Assembly (NCBI GenBank): GCA_019321725.1
Contig: CM033107.1
Coordinates: 26,093,445-26,157,444 of the forward strand
Length of the DNA stretch: 64,000 bases
Direction of reading: 5' to 3'
Origin: Paulownia fortunei
Taxonomy: Eukaryota > Streptophyta > Magnoliopsida > Lamiales > Paulowniaceae
In this document: piece by piece, positions 1-11,627 of the stretch
How positions within the stretch are numbered: the first letter of the stretch is position 1
How the letters are laid out: each line of letters opens with the position of its first letter
Made by a program: the position numbers and the translations under genes
The notes under the pieces: generated by a model
Told to the model about the DNA's origin: nothing
Database searches by the model: none
What the model saw: only the letters and a program-made list of their open reading frames with translations

Positions 1-60
1 CATATGAGAAAAAAAGGACGTGTAATGTAATTATGTTATACTTGAGAGTTAGAATAGATT
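1..60. repeat. Left edge of duplicated block, copy 1
   Basis: The first ~45 bases (CATATGAGAAAAAAAGGACG and what follows) match the starts of similar stretches at about 23308 and 24855. The match stops near 45-60, where plastid-like DNA begins, and resumes near 687. This suggests that a repeat copy was interrupted by an insertion. The block probably continues left of the window. Confidence 0.55.
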
Positions 61-244
61 TATAGACCAAGTCGACTGATCCACTTTAAAAAAATTCCAT
101 ATCGCCTTTACTATTTCTTTTATGTCATAGTGTTAAAACCAAAAAATATTTATTTTTTTCTTGATGATTTCTGACATTTTCGATAAAACCTTCTCGAAAA
201 TGTATTTTAACAATATTTTCGGTAATATTAGTAGATCTTATACG

Positions 245-680
245 AACATCGAATGAGCTAAGGCAAGGACAAGAAAGAGGAAACGATTGAAATCCTCCTC
301 TATCTGTTGCGGGTCAAGGGCTTCTCCCCTTCCGCTTCTTCAAACTCTAATTCATATTTTTTATAAAGAAATCTCTGATCAAAGATAGAACAAAATCCAT
401 TTTACATCATATCTAAGGGATTCCTCGATTCGGGCCGAATAAGTAATGTAACTCGATCATTCTCAAACGGACTGCAATCTTTTTCTATTGTGTATTGCAG
501 CTCACTTAACAGAGTGTTAGATTTGGTACCTTTACCTTCTGGGCCTCATTAACCCAGTTGGAGACAAAGAAATAAGAATCCATATAAGTTTCATTGGTCC
601 CATTCCTCCTTTGGCAGCATCCACTAATTCAGAACTTAAATTGAAAGTCATATTTCGACCCGATCTTTTTCGAGATGCCG
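245..680 (-). other. Nuclear plastid DNA insertion (ycf2-like and rps7-like fragments)
   Basis: Read on the minus strand, 318-356 translates to [11 protein letters not shown]. After a frame change, 289-315 gives DPQQIEEDF. Both resemble a glutamate-rich stretch of plastid ycf2. Further along, 609-670 on the same strand reads RNMTFNLSSELVDAAKGG, which closely resembles the C-terminal part of plastid ribosomal protein S7. Frameshifts and stops show it is not functional. In plastid genomes both genes lie in the inverted repeat but are read in opposite directions, so same-strand pieces here imply rearrangement or joining of separate fragments. The block interrupts a repeat copy that is continuous at about 23308-23400. 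The identification rests on remembered family motifs, not on an alignment. Confidence 0.68.
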
Positions 681-1990
681 CAAAGTGAATGAGGTTTTTG
701 CATGTCCACACGTGAATGCATGAAAATAATAAAGCTTCCCATACGTGACGAAAGTGAATGTCCGTGAATGAAAATAGTAATGATTCTCATAATTATACTA
801 ATTAATATGTATTTTCATATCCGTACATAACTAAACATAGTTGCATGTTTGTACGTAAATTAGTGATGACTGTAAAGATGCATAGGTATCAAAAAAGTAT
901 ATAGTAATTTGATACTTTTTTTTGTAAGTTGAATTTCATTAATTTATTATTGATAAATGAATAATATGTTAAACTTAAAATTTTATATTACCTAGCTAGA
1001 CCATCATGGTTAATTTAATTAGTATCCATAATCCTTGTAGCCTAATTTTAATACAATAATAGAAAATTACACAATGCAATCAATATAGCTATAATTTGAT
1101 TCCAATAATGCATCATCATATATTGACAAATAGGTTTACATTTCTAAAATTCTTGCAAATTACAAAGGGTCGGACAGCCCATGTATAGAGTCGTTGTTTT
1201 ATCATGTATATTGCTGCAATATAGATATAAGATACTAAATGGCTATTCATGTGGTAAATTAAATTTACATGGTTAGTTAATAGATGTGTTCTATATATCC
1301 TTATGGTAGATTTTATAAATTAAATCAAGCTTTTCTCAATCTAGGTAGATTGTACTATTTAAATTGCTGCAATGCTACCAACGGTTCAAATTTGGACCCA
1401 ATCTCATGTGTCATAAATACACCCATATCCCAAAATTAAATTGTGTTTATCTCTTATTCATATGCAGATTCTATTTATTTCTTTTGACTAATTTTTCTCA
1501 ACTTTTATGTAAAATTAGTAATTGCACTCTAGTCACCTATTCAAATTTATTTCAAACTTTTTTCCCTTCTGCTACTTTTATGTATATGTAATGTTTCAAA
1601 AGATCAAATTACCTTAACTTGACAAAAAAAAGATATTAAAAAGTATAGAAATGACTAACGCTATTCTTCTTTCATGCATGAAAATCTAAAAGCAAAAAAA
1701 TAAAAAAGTAAAAGCATGAAACTCAAGATATTAATTAAAATAAATAAAATGAAAGAAAGACTTAAAAAAAAAAAATGTATGTATCCTCCCACCATTTGTC
1801 AGAAATAATTTCCCGAAAAAACACTTCCCTGTATCAAATGGTTTATATCATATCACGTCGATACAAATGTGGGTTTCAATATCCACGTGGCATCATCCTT
1901 ACTGTCTGTAATAAAAACACTCGATGTAAGTTAGCATAGGTATTGCTAGAGAGGTTCCTTATTCATTTCTCTCCGCTCGCTTTCTCCCTC

Positions 1991-1998
1991 TATATATA
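1991..1998 (+). promoter_or_regulatory. TATA box of the MBD-like gene
   Basis: TATATATA followed by GACACTCACACACAG lies about 135 bases upstream of the ATG at 2133. It would give a leader of roughly 100 bases containing a CT repeat. The related copy has a similar TATATAT at 7227, which supports a conserved promoter position. Confidence 0.55.
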
Positions 1999-2062
1999 GA
2001 CACTCACACACAGAATTACCTGTCATTGCTTTTCTCACCCTAATTGCCTATCTGTCTCTCCA

Positions 2063-2087
2063 CTCTCTCTCTCTCTCTCTCTCTCTC
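2063..2087 (+). repeat. (CT)n microsatellite in the 5' leader
   Basis: An uninterrupted CT dinucleotide run of about 12 units lies in the presumed 5' untranslated region of the gene that starts at 2133. CT/GA runs in plant leaders often bind GAGA-type BPC factors; that role is an inference here. Confidence 0.8.
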
Positions 2088-2132
2088 ACATACACACAGA
2101 TTCTCCACACATCACTTTGTTTTCGCAAGAAA

Positions 2133-4841
2133 ATGGCTAACACCCCCAGTGATCGAAACAATGTAGATATCCATTTAATCGACTCACCTTCATTCAACCT
2201 CTATACATACGTTTTGAATTTTTTTTTTTTTTTTTTATCAGGTCTAACAAATGATAATTTTTACCTTGTAGATGACACCACCAGTAGTGGAGATGGACTA
2301 CTTTTATGGATGTCTTCGTGTAAATGGGATCCTGTTCCCGGAGCCAATTAGTTGTGTGCCACTGACACCACCTCCACCACCTCCACCGCCATCGTCGCAA
2401 CAAGTGGTTCGAGAAGAGCGACAGGCAATGGCTTTTTTTTGTCTTTTTCATTTATGTTCCACGTTTATATATATATATATATATATATGCATATGTATAT
2501 ATGTGTGTGTGTGTGTGTTTGTGTGTGGTCATAACTCTTTTTCATTTGTTTTGTAGCTGATTAATCCTCAGTTTTGAAAGTGTAAAGAAAATTTGTTTGT
2601 GTTTCCATTCAGCTTCTCAAATGAGCCTTGTATTTTTATTTTTAATAAATCAAAACTGATGCTTTCTCTAGACGTGGTGGGTTTGGTTTTGAACAAGAAG
2701 AGGCTGAACAAAAGAGAGTGCAAATTTTCAGTAAAAGTTTTTAGAAAAAAAAATGCTGAACACCTCTAACAAAAAAAAGTGCAAATTTTCAGTAATTTTT
2801 TTTTTTTTAAAAAAAATATTTTAAATTTTATTTGGGTATTACATATCATTGTTATCAAAGATTCCTTGTTTTCTAACCTAAATTCATCTCATTCTTGGCA
2901 TGTTGGCAGACATTAATGAGGTCTTAACTGGAGATGCATACCCATCTAATTAAATATTTAAGTACCTATCCTAGGAATTTGTTAAGGTTGAAGGTTCACA
3001 GTGAAGCTAGTTTTAAAACCTCAGCATCTAATTAAGACTTCTGACTATTTATTGAAGCTTCAATCAATATTAATAACTTAGTGATGTCATAAAATTAATA
3101 AAGTAGTTTTATTTTATATTTAGTTGGATTTGAGTATTATGTATATTTGCTTACTTTGAATTACCTCCTCGGCCTATCAGGGAGAATACAAGAAAATAAA
3201 AGAATTACTATAAGTGTTTTGACAGATTTGATATGTCGCATTTCTCTCAATATTCTCACACATGAACACACACACTAAAGTAGAACTAAAATGAAACCTC
3301 TTGTTTGTAAAACCAAACTAAGAACTGAAACAAGTATATATAAGTGATCCATCATCAGTTCAAACCTGGAATGTGTATACCCTATGAGTTGTTTGAACTC
3401 ACACATGGATAACAAATTCTTTTCACCTTTTAATTTATATTTCATATTTTCTTAGTTGTTTTGCTTCGTTAACTAATAATTTATGTCTATTTTTTTACAG
3501 GAGCAACCACAACCAGTCATTGAAGGACCACATAGGAAAAAAAGAGATCTAACTGCATCTCGGGTGATAGAAACTAGGACGTTCACGCTCCAGCTTTTTA
3601 GATGTGAAGAAAATGATGAGTATATTTTAGCAATGCACGAGGTAATTACTTATTTTCTTTATGAAGTCACACTTTCTTTTTAATTACTATAAGAATATTA
3701 ATCATGGTAGAGATCAATTATAAAAGAATAAGCAATAAAAATAAAGAGCTTGATACTTATATGGCATATTAATCTAGAATATAAAAAAGCATAACATTTT
3801 ATATTGTAGTATTTTGTTATACAAAAAAGGAACTAAATAAGATAGACAAATTCTTTTATTTGTATACAATACCAAAAACTAATATAACCATTAATTTTCT
3901 TCTTATATGATTATGTATTACAAAGAAATGATCATTTAAATGATAATTTGATATCTTAGGCTTTTTTTTTCCTTGTATTCTAGGTTGTAACAGGAAAGAC
4001 AACTTTTTATCTTTTATTGCCATATGAGAAATTAGGGAGAAAAAAGATGGAAGCCAAAGAGATTCTTCTTGGTCAGAGGGTGGTGTTCCCGGTAACTGAA
4101 GAAGTCTACCCTGATGTAGAAACCAAGTACAAATTATCATTGAAAGAGCGGCTTGAGGGGAGATGGACCGTTGAGGTTAGAGAACGTACAGGAACGACCA
4201 AAACTGAAAAGGTATATTAGTTACTATTAATTGAGCAAAATATAGTAATTCACATGTCTTAATTAAGTAGGAGGTTAAAAGAAAATCACAGAAAGTAATA
4301 TAGCACTCACAAATAGACCTAGACCTACGGCTATATACAATTTCATACTATTTTCCTCAATTTATAAGATAGAATCAAGTTTTAAATATATATATTCTGT
4401 TGGACTTGGTGTTTTTTGTTGAACTTATTATGATTTTATTACTAAAATAGCCAACCATTTGTTTTAATGTACCAAGTTATTTTGACATAATATTATAAAC
4501 ATAATGTTCCCTTACCAATTTCATTTAATTTTAAAAATTAGTTCATCGCGGGTGCTATAAAATGAATTTTTATATGACATCAAAAGATTTAATATTGTAA
4601 ATATTATTTTGGAGTTAGATGTTATACATTTAATTTAGATGTAGATTTATTTCATACGAATCTATTTACTATTTAATAATAATTCTAATTATTAATGTGA
4701 TGAAGAAATAGAATTTGACTTGCATTAATTTCCTAACAATTTTTTTTTTCATTTTAGTTTTATTTCCACCAAAGGGTCAATAAAACTATCCGATCTTTAA
4801 ATGACGTTGCAACATTCATATTATACCGTGTGATTTACTAG
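2133..4841 (+). CDS. Small protein with a C-terminal methyl-CpG-binding-like segment, 5 exons
   Basis: My exon model is 2133-2210, 2272-2403, 3501-3641, 3984-4211 and 4758-4841, all joined in phase 0, with stop TAG at 4839-4841 and 220 residues. The middle carries a proline run (eight P) and a basic stretch HRKKR. The last two exons join to give RWTVEVRERTGTTKTEK followed by FYFHQRVNKTIRS and a hydrophobic end. This follows the pattern of plant methyl-CpG-binding domains: W, basic beta strand, K(F/Y)Y, then (F)RS and a hydrophobic helix. The segment is at the very C-terminus and lacks the usual glycine-rich turn, so methyl-DNA binding is unproven. The first intron (61 bases, donor TAC|GTTTTG) is weak; translation could instead start at the ATG at 2272, giving 194 residues. 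Exons 3 and 4 recur in decayed copies at 16368, 18661 and 20437. I do not recognise the N-terminal half. The exon structure is fairly safe, the function tentative. Confidence 0.6.
2466..2518 (+). repeat. Compound (TA)n-(TG)n microsatellite in intron 2
   Basis: TA repeats (2466-2488) are followed by TG repeats (about 2502-2518) just inside the second intron of the MBD-like gene. The paralogous block at about 15570 retains a shorter TG run in the same place. Confidence 0.8.
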
Positions 4842-5230
4842 ATTCCGGTAAGTCACTTTTATGTATTTTTAATTTTTTTTTGAATTTTTTAACTACAAGT
4901 TTTAATATCTAATTATCGGTATACTATTGATTTACAGGTTTGAGATGAATGGGTCGTCGTCCACCTCTACCTCTCCAAATTAAAGAAGGATTTATTGACC
5001 TTAGCTTATAGCATTTGTCAATGTAATTCTAAGTTTTAATATCTTTTGTATTAATATTCAAATTTGTTTGAAAACTTAAAAACTAACAATGTTAGTTTTT
5101 CTTAGTAACTAGTTCAATTTAAATAAATTTTATTTACATACTAAAAATTAACCTTCATTTATTCACTTTTGTGGTAAGGCCTTTTCTCTTCCTTCCCTCT
5201 CAAAATGATAACCTAAGTATGATATATTCA
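4842..5230. other. 3' flank of the MBD-like gene
   Basis: AT-rich sequence after the stop codon with no coding potential that I can see. Part of it is absent from the pseudogene copy at 21241, where the last exon is fused directly to sequence matching about 5313 onward. That implies a deletion of about 0.5 kb in that copy. Confidence 0.5.
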
Positions 5231-7340
5231 TATTTAGTTCGTAAGTATTTTTGCATGCTCCCACGTAAAATGAGGTCTCTGCATGCCCCTACGTAAATGA
5301 AAAGTTCTAACAACTTGCACTTGTAGACTAATATCACATAATTTATATGTTCGTACATAACTAAAGTTACTTATTTATACTTAAATCAATTATAAATGCA
5401 AAGACACACGAGTATTAAACGAATATACAACAATGTCTTATATTCCTGTCATTTATTAATAGTTCAACTTCATCAATTACTAATTAATATTCTATTATTA
5501 TATTAAACTTAGTAATATTTCTTAAACTATGCTAGGCCACCTCGATTAATTTAGTATCAAGAATCCTTGCAGTAATATTGAGAATTTTTAAACCTAGAAT
5601 TGTAATTCATATGTTAATCAATTGTAATAATATTGTAAGGAAAATGAAAGGATTCGAACAACATGAAATTTTGACAAATTGGCGATTTTAATATCAACCT
5701 AGTTCCAAAATCAGAAATTTAAAGTTTGTAATACATATATTGACCTCCTATGTGATGTATCAAAAAGGAATATGTGACTGATAAATTCAACTATGAGAAA
5801 ATTTATTTATATCCTAAAAATAAAAATTATCATTTATTCAATTCCTATGCGGCCTCCCTCCCTCATTCTCCTCACAAATGAGAAGAAAAAAAAGAGATAT
5901 AGCGTAATAATACTAGATTGATATGAGCACCTCTACATGCTTACGCGTGAATGAGTTTCTGCATGTTCGTACGTAAATGAAAGTAGTGACGATTCATACA
6001 AGTATACTAATATATGTGTCTTCATGTCTGTATATAACTAAAGTGCACTTGTATGTGTTTACGTAAAAAATTATGATTGTAAAGATGTATAAATTTTAAA
6101 AAAATATAATAATATAATTTTTTTCTTTTAAGTTGAATTTCATTTATTATTTAAAAATATTTTAATCATATGTTATACTTTAGAATTTTATCTTACACTA
6201 GCTAGGTCCATCATGGTTAATTCAATACACTAATTCTTGTAGCTAAATTTTAAGATAATAATAGAAATAGAATTACACTATGCGACCAATATAACAACAA
6301 TTCGATTTCAATTATGTATCATTATATCTCGACAAAAAAAATTTATATTTCGAAATATCTTGGCAAATTATCAATAATCGGGCAATATATCTAAGAAAGG
6401 TTTTTTTTTATCTCGTATATTACTACAATATAGATATATGATTACTAAATTTACATTCATGATGGCAGCATACATGATTAGTTAATAGCTATGCTCCATA
6501 TGTCTTTATGGTGGATTTTATAAATTAAAACCAAGATTTCTTCAATTTAGTAGATTGTATGATTCAAATTGTTGCAATGCTGCAAATGGTTTAAAGTTGA
6601 ACCCAATCTCGAGTGTCATAAGAATACTTATATCCTGTGATTAAATTGTGTGTATTTCGTGTTCTTGTTATAAATACTTTTTATATTTTTTATTGTAGTC
6701 TTTCTCAATCTTTCAAAAATTAAGTAATTGCACTCCTTACCTACTCAGGTTTATTTTAAATTAAAATATGTTTTATCTACATATGATGGTTCTAAAGATC
6801 AAATCACTTTAAATTGATCACGAAAAAAAAAAGTGTTAAAAAGTGTAGAAATAACTCACTCACTTTACCTATACTTCTTTAATGCATGAAAATTGAAAAC
6901 AAAGCAACAACAACGACAACCAAAAAAAAAAATTAAACTTGAAATGTTAGTTAAACTTAAAAAAAAGAAAATAAAGAAATATTTAAGAAAAACACATGCA
7001 GTCTTCCACCACTAGTCAAATATTGTTTCTTAAAAAACGCTTGCCTATACTAGATATTTTACAACAAATAATGAGGATAATGCCAAACAATGTGGGTTCT
7101 ACTACTAAAGTGGAATCATGCTTTTTTTTTAATTTTTGGTATGAAACACCCATTGTAAGTTCGCATAAATATTGCTAGAGAGTTTATTTGTATTTTTCTA
7201 TATTGTATTCTCTCTCTGTATTTCTGTATATATGCACGACACTCATAGAATTACCCATCGTTTCTTCCTCACCCACCCTACCTCTCTCTATCCCAATACA
7301 CAAACGGCAACACACACACTCCACACAACACTTTGTATAC
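5230..7340 (+). repeat. Duplicated block copy 2 (downstream flank plus next 5' flank)
   Basis: 5310-6050 is collinear with 21265-21990; both contain CTTGCACTTGTAGACTAATA and TTCGTACATAACTAAA. 5935-7190 corresponds to the 5' flank at 687-2000 and leads into the truncated paralogue at 7387. The offset between copies 1 and 2 is about 5.2 kb, which is probably the ancestral unit length. Confidence 0.72.
7227..7233 (+). promoter_or_regulatory. TATA-like box of the truncated paralogue
   Basis: TATATAT followed by GCACGACACTCATAGAATTACC aligns with the TATA region at 1991 (TATATATAGACACTCACACACAGAATTACC). Confidence 0.4.
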
Positions 7341-7406
7341 ACAGAAAGATGGCTTACAACTCAAATGTCTGAATATACACAGAAAGATGGCCTACAACTC
7401 AAATGT
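7336..7406 (+). repeat. 38-bp tandem duplication spanning a start codon
   Basis: TATACACAGAAAGATGGC(T/C)TACAACTCAAATGT occurs twice with a period of 38 bases. The first unit encodes a seven-codon reading frame (ATG at 7349, TGA at 7370-7372). The second begins the longer frame at 7387. Confidence 0.85.
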
Positions 7407-7671
7407 ATTAAACAACGTAGATAGACCATCTCTTATAAATGCTAATTTTAACCTCATAGATGGAGTCAATACTGGAGATAAACTATTTGTAGATGTGTGT
7501 TTCGGTAAATACGTGCTCTATTTGGAGCCGATTGATTTTCTCCCGCCGACACCACTTCACCTTCGGAACAATATATTTTTGTTTTTATCTTTTACAAATG
7601 GAGCAAAAAATAGTTTTAGTTACAATACTATTTCCTTATATAAATTAAAAGAGAGAAGGTGTAACAAATAG
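7387..7671 (+). pseudogene. Truncated paralogue of the MBD-like gene (first exons only)
   Basis: The open frame of 94 codons begins MAYNSNVLNNVD and contains GDKLFVDVCFGKYVLYLEPI, then FLPPTP. This aligns with exons 1-2 of the gene at 2133 (YFYGCLRVNGILFPEPI, then PLTPPP). The paralogue has no intron where the first gene needs one. It also lacks one base relative to that gene shortly after GGAGAT, so their reading frames diverge. After LHLRNN it runs into a repeat of a different kind, and no exon 3-5 equivalents follow. An upstream seven-codon ATG frame (7349-7372) would reduce translation further. It may be transcribed from the TATA at 7227 but is most likely a broken copy. Confidence 0.55.
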
Positions 7672-7905
7672 TTATTTTTAAACTCTATAAATAGAGCAAA
7701 AAACATTACAGTTAAAAAAATACCATTTATTAATAAATAGAAAAATAAGTTATATTCTATAGTTGTTTTAAACTTTTACAAATGGAGCTAAAAAAATTAT
7801 AGTTAACAATGCTACTTAAATAAAGATTGAAGATATACTAAATAATTATTTTTAATTTCTACAAAATAGAAAAAATTATATTGTTAAAAATATTATCTAT
7901 TGAAA
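7585..7905 (+). repeat. Four diverged ~90-bp repeats
   Basis: A pattern of AAACTYTAYAAATRGAGCAAAAAA followed by TTAYAGTTAMAAT recurs at about 7590, 7680, 7770 and 7850 with many differences. It follows the point where the truncated paralogue loses similarity to its parent, so it may mark an insertion or the breakpoint. Confidence 0.5.
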
Positions 7906-10900
7906 CAAATTTAAAATAGAAGCTATAATATAGTTTGATTTTAACAAATCGAGAAAAAAGATCTTATGGCAAAAAACCATGATGGACTTCATAATATGAT
8001 TTTCTACCGTACGCAATAGCATAAGATTAATGCATTGAATAGCAATTTTGTAAATTTCAAGTACAAGGGATTTAACTCAAAACTCATGGAGCTAAATCAA
8101 AATCCAACCTAAAATTTACTTATCTAATTTTGCAAAAATTTAAAATTGAAAAAATAATGTTTTTAATGAGTTCTCTAGAAATGAAAATTCAGTTTCTATT
8201 CATAGATATGTAAACACATAAATAGCCGTCATATCATAAATATTTTTAGTATATTAGGATTAGTATAGAAAATACGTAAACAAGAAAAAATAATTTAGGA
8301 AAAGAAATTAGAAATAGAGAGATATAAAATCGAGAAAGAAAGGTTGGCAAATCTAACTGAAAAAATTATCATTAATTATTCTCTCTTCTGTGTTGATAAT
8401 TATAAATTATGATAGGCTTACACTAAAAACATTAATCTTTATTTTATTTTATGAGGTGAAATCTCTGAATTAACACAGGATTTTTGCTTAAGCCCTAATC
8501 CATTATTAAATTAAGGGCCAAAACGGTTTGAAAACAGAGTGAAAAGTCACTGCTATTTCTGCGCTTCCCACTGTCCAGAATTAGATTTCCAATAAAGCCC
8601 GCATCAAGGGATTGTCGACAAATGATCGATAATGGCTTTCAGGTATTCCATCACTTATAGTCATCAAAAATTATGAATTTAAATGAACTTTCTCTGATTC
8701 TTGCTCAGGTTCCTGGATATGATAACCTGAGAGCTTGAATATTTTTCAAAGAATGTGAATTTACTTGTATGCATTTTTTCAGAGCTTTGGTTTTCTGTAA
8801 AGAAAATTTGGATTATCTTATTTCGAACTTCCAATGGAGAGACAGGGTAAAACATGGTATTTATGAGGTATAAAATGAGATGGCTAGGGTGGGAAAGGCA
8901 TTAAAAAGGACGAAAAATGAAATGGCAGCACTCTTCAGGTACGAAAAAGAAAAACGCTTTGAGGGCTATGGCTTGTCTGTCATAACATATAACATTATTT
9001 GTCCTGTGTGAAGTAGAATTTGACTCCTTTTTCTTGTCTCGGAAGAGTTATTTGTAATTAATCTAGGATTCAACTAAAAAGTTAAACCCTTGAAATATAC
9101 AGGAAGAAGTGTTTCTCTGTATGCATGACATTGTAAGTGTATACGTGTTTGCGATGTTTGGGAGTACAAGAGCTAACATTCTGTTGGTTTGGCCTGAAAT
9201 TGGGAGATTTTTTTTGCAGGAATTGATTTACTAATTTACTTTTTGGTTGCAATCACATTATTATCTATTTGTAGTTTTGAATCTTAGGCATTTCAAATTC
9301 TAATGGAAAGAAGACTCCAAGATTCCAAATGGGAGAAAAAAAAAATCGGAGAAGGTAATCCCAAAATAAGTAGGAAGAGAAAATGAATAATTAACTTCTA
9401 AACCCAATAGGAAACACAATAATAAATCCACCTTTAAGGCAGTAGGATAAATATTTCTTGAACTATAGTTTCTGCATAATTTGCTCCATCCCATATGATT
9501 CTTTAATTAAATAGAACTGAGTCAATTTTAACAAAAAGTTCTCTTATTTTCAAGTGTATAAGTTGTAGTTGTTATCATATTATCTAGTCATATTGAAGCT
9601 ATTCTTTTACCTTTGAGTTGCAAGAGCAATGTTGTTCCTTGATATGATTTTAGTCATTAATAGATTTTTAGGAACTTCATCCTTTGTTAGGATTTGCTAT
9701 TACTCATTGTAGATACCTATGGCCTCTAGGTTTGGATTTGTTAAAATATATCATGAAAAATTATGAGTGATTCGTCTATCAGTTTCTTTCTTGTTGAAGT
9801 AAATAATCCTACACTAGGTGATGACTACCTCTGCTCACTATCTTATTCTAGCACAGGTTGGTTGTAATTTGATGTAAAGCTAAGTGATATACTAGTATGG
9901 ATTGGGAGACTAGTGAAACTTGGATTGATCACTGGTTCATGTTAGTTGGAAGTGTAGTTATATCAACTGTAAAAGATCATTTGTTGATTGCCAAAATTCT
10001 CACCTTCCAGTAATTGAATCCTGGATATTGATTCTGGTTTGCTGTACATGAATCTTCATAGTTTGGATTCTTTATTTCAGCTAAAAGTATTTATGAACAA
10101 TTCTATGTTGTTTGCCTGTGATCAGCACTTAAATAGATTTGCAGCTTTTAAATGAAATGCATCTCTTATGTAATGTCATCTGCTTGACTTGTCATTTACT
10201 TTTTATTTCGCTTGAACCTGTGAACTGGGAACATAGAAAAACTTTTAGTTAACCGTAGAAGCGAATAACCAAAACCAAACTAAGTTTTTAGATTTTACTG
10301 AAGGGTGGATTTTGAGCCCTTATTTTTTTACAGTTATTCGTTTTTAATCTTCCAGAGGGTCTTATAATCAGCATTTTATGTTCAGTAAAACCATAAGTTT
10401 GAATTTTTTAGTTGTTGAAATATAGGGGCTTTACGCTGTAGTTCATTGCAGGGTCCAACTCTTCATCCCAGATTATGCATTGAAAGATATGATGATCTAT
10501 GGAAAGAACAAGTCATTACTCTACCTCGTTTTGGTTGCTGACTTAAGCAGGTGATGTGAATCAAACTCGCAATTAATCTCTATAATAGACAAGATCTTAC
10601 ACTAATGCTATAATTTAACTACTGTCTTGAGGCTATTAATGCATAAGGTCAGTGGTTTATGAAAAATATGATATTCGTGCTCTTTTTCTGCCATAAACTA
10701 CATGGGAAATTTAGTTTAGTATACTTGTTGAAGGGCTCTTTTGCCCATTCAAAAAATCAGTGTATGCTGCCTCTGATGCTTCAAATTGAAAGCTCAATGG
10801 GGATTATATGACACAGACAAGGAAAAAGTGAGTCCCTTTGGCTGATGCTGCGACCATCATCTGGGTCACATGCATAATAGATTTGATTAGTGAAACTGTT

Positions 10901-11600
10901 TAGCAAGGAGTCCACTTATGCCCGTTTGACTGGCCTATCATTTTTATCCATTTTTTCTACATTCTTAACAACATAAGAGATTTAAATGCTAATGAAGGAC
11001 GTGTATTCCTGCTAGAAGGGCTTAGGCTGTTGTCATTGTTGTATATATACAACCACATAATTATCCATACGAAAACCTATGCTCTCATTTAAGCTTAAAG
11101 TAGTTTGACTGAATTAGAGCTTAACCTCTAATGTACTATATTTGTGATGTTAATGTATAAAATATTCAAATTAAAGCTATTGAGATGTTTATTGAAATTA
11201 GAGAATAGCTATTGCATGAATATAGAAGTTCCAATACAGAATTTGCGTCAATAAATGATAGTCACTTAACTTTCAGTGGATCTTTATTCTATCCTAGTGT
11301 AATCGAATGTTAAGGTGTTTCATCTTTAATCTTGATTACTTTATTACCTAAAGCATGTAATTTTTCTTCTAATTATTTTCCTCATAAAATTTCGTAAGAT
11401 CTCATGTTATATGTGTCTTGATAAACAGACTCTACATATAAATAAGAAAAAGATTAACGTGAGGATCTACTTTGCTTTATGCTTTTTGACTTTTAGTTTT
11501 TGAGTTGACTTGATGGGTGAAACATGATCACATCATACTACTCTTTGAAGTAAATGTAAATATTCAAGTGACTATAAATGCTACCATAAGAATTGCTAAT
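7906..11600. other. No protein gene seen; possible spliced non-coding transcript
   Basis: Base composition becomes less AT-rich from about 8500. Exon-like pieces with good splice signals occur at about 8510-8641 (ends CTTTCAG|GTATTC), 8880-8939 (ends CTTCAG|GTACGA) and 10452-10550 (TTGCAG| before and AAGCAG|GTGATG after). The three pieces do not give a continuous long reading frame or any family that I recognise. This could be a non-coding RNA, a decayed gene or chance. Confidence 0.3.
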
Positions 11601-11627
11601 TATACCTTTGAAAATTTGTTAGAGATG

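Larger units (their letters stand above)
687..2130 (+). repeat. Duplicated block copy 1: 5' flank of the MBD-like gene
   Basis: This AT-rich flank recurs with 75-90% visual similarity at about 5935-7190, 17171-17830 and 23375-24520, and more distantly at 12690-13080. Shared landmarks are phrases such as TTTTGCATGTCC with nearby TACGT, the pair AATCCTTGTAGC and CATCATGGTTAAT, and CAAATTGTTGCAATGCT about 750 bases upstream of the start codon. It holds no coding sequence and serves as the upstream region of the gene at 2133. Confidence 0.75.
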
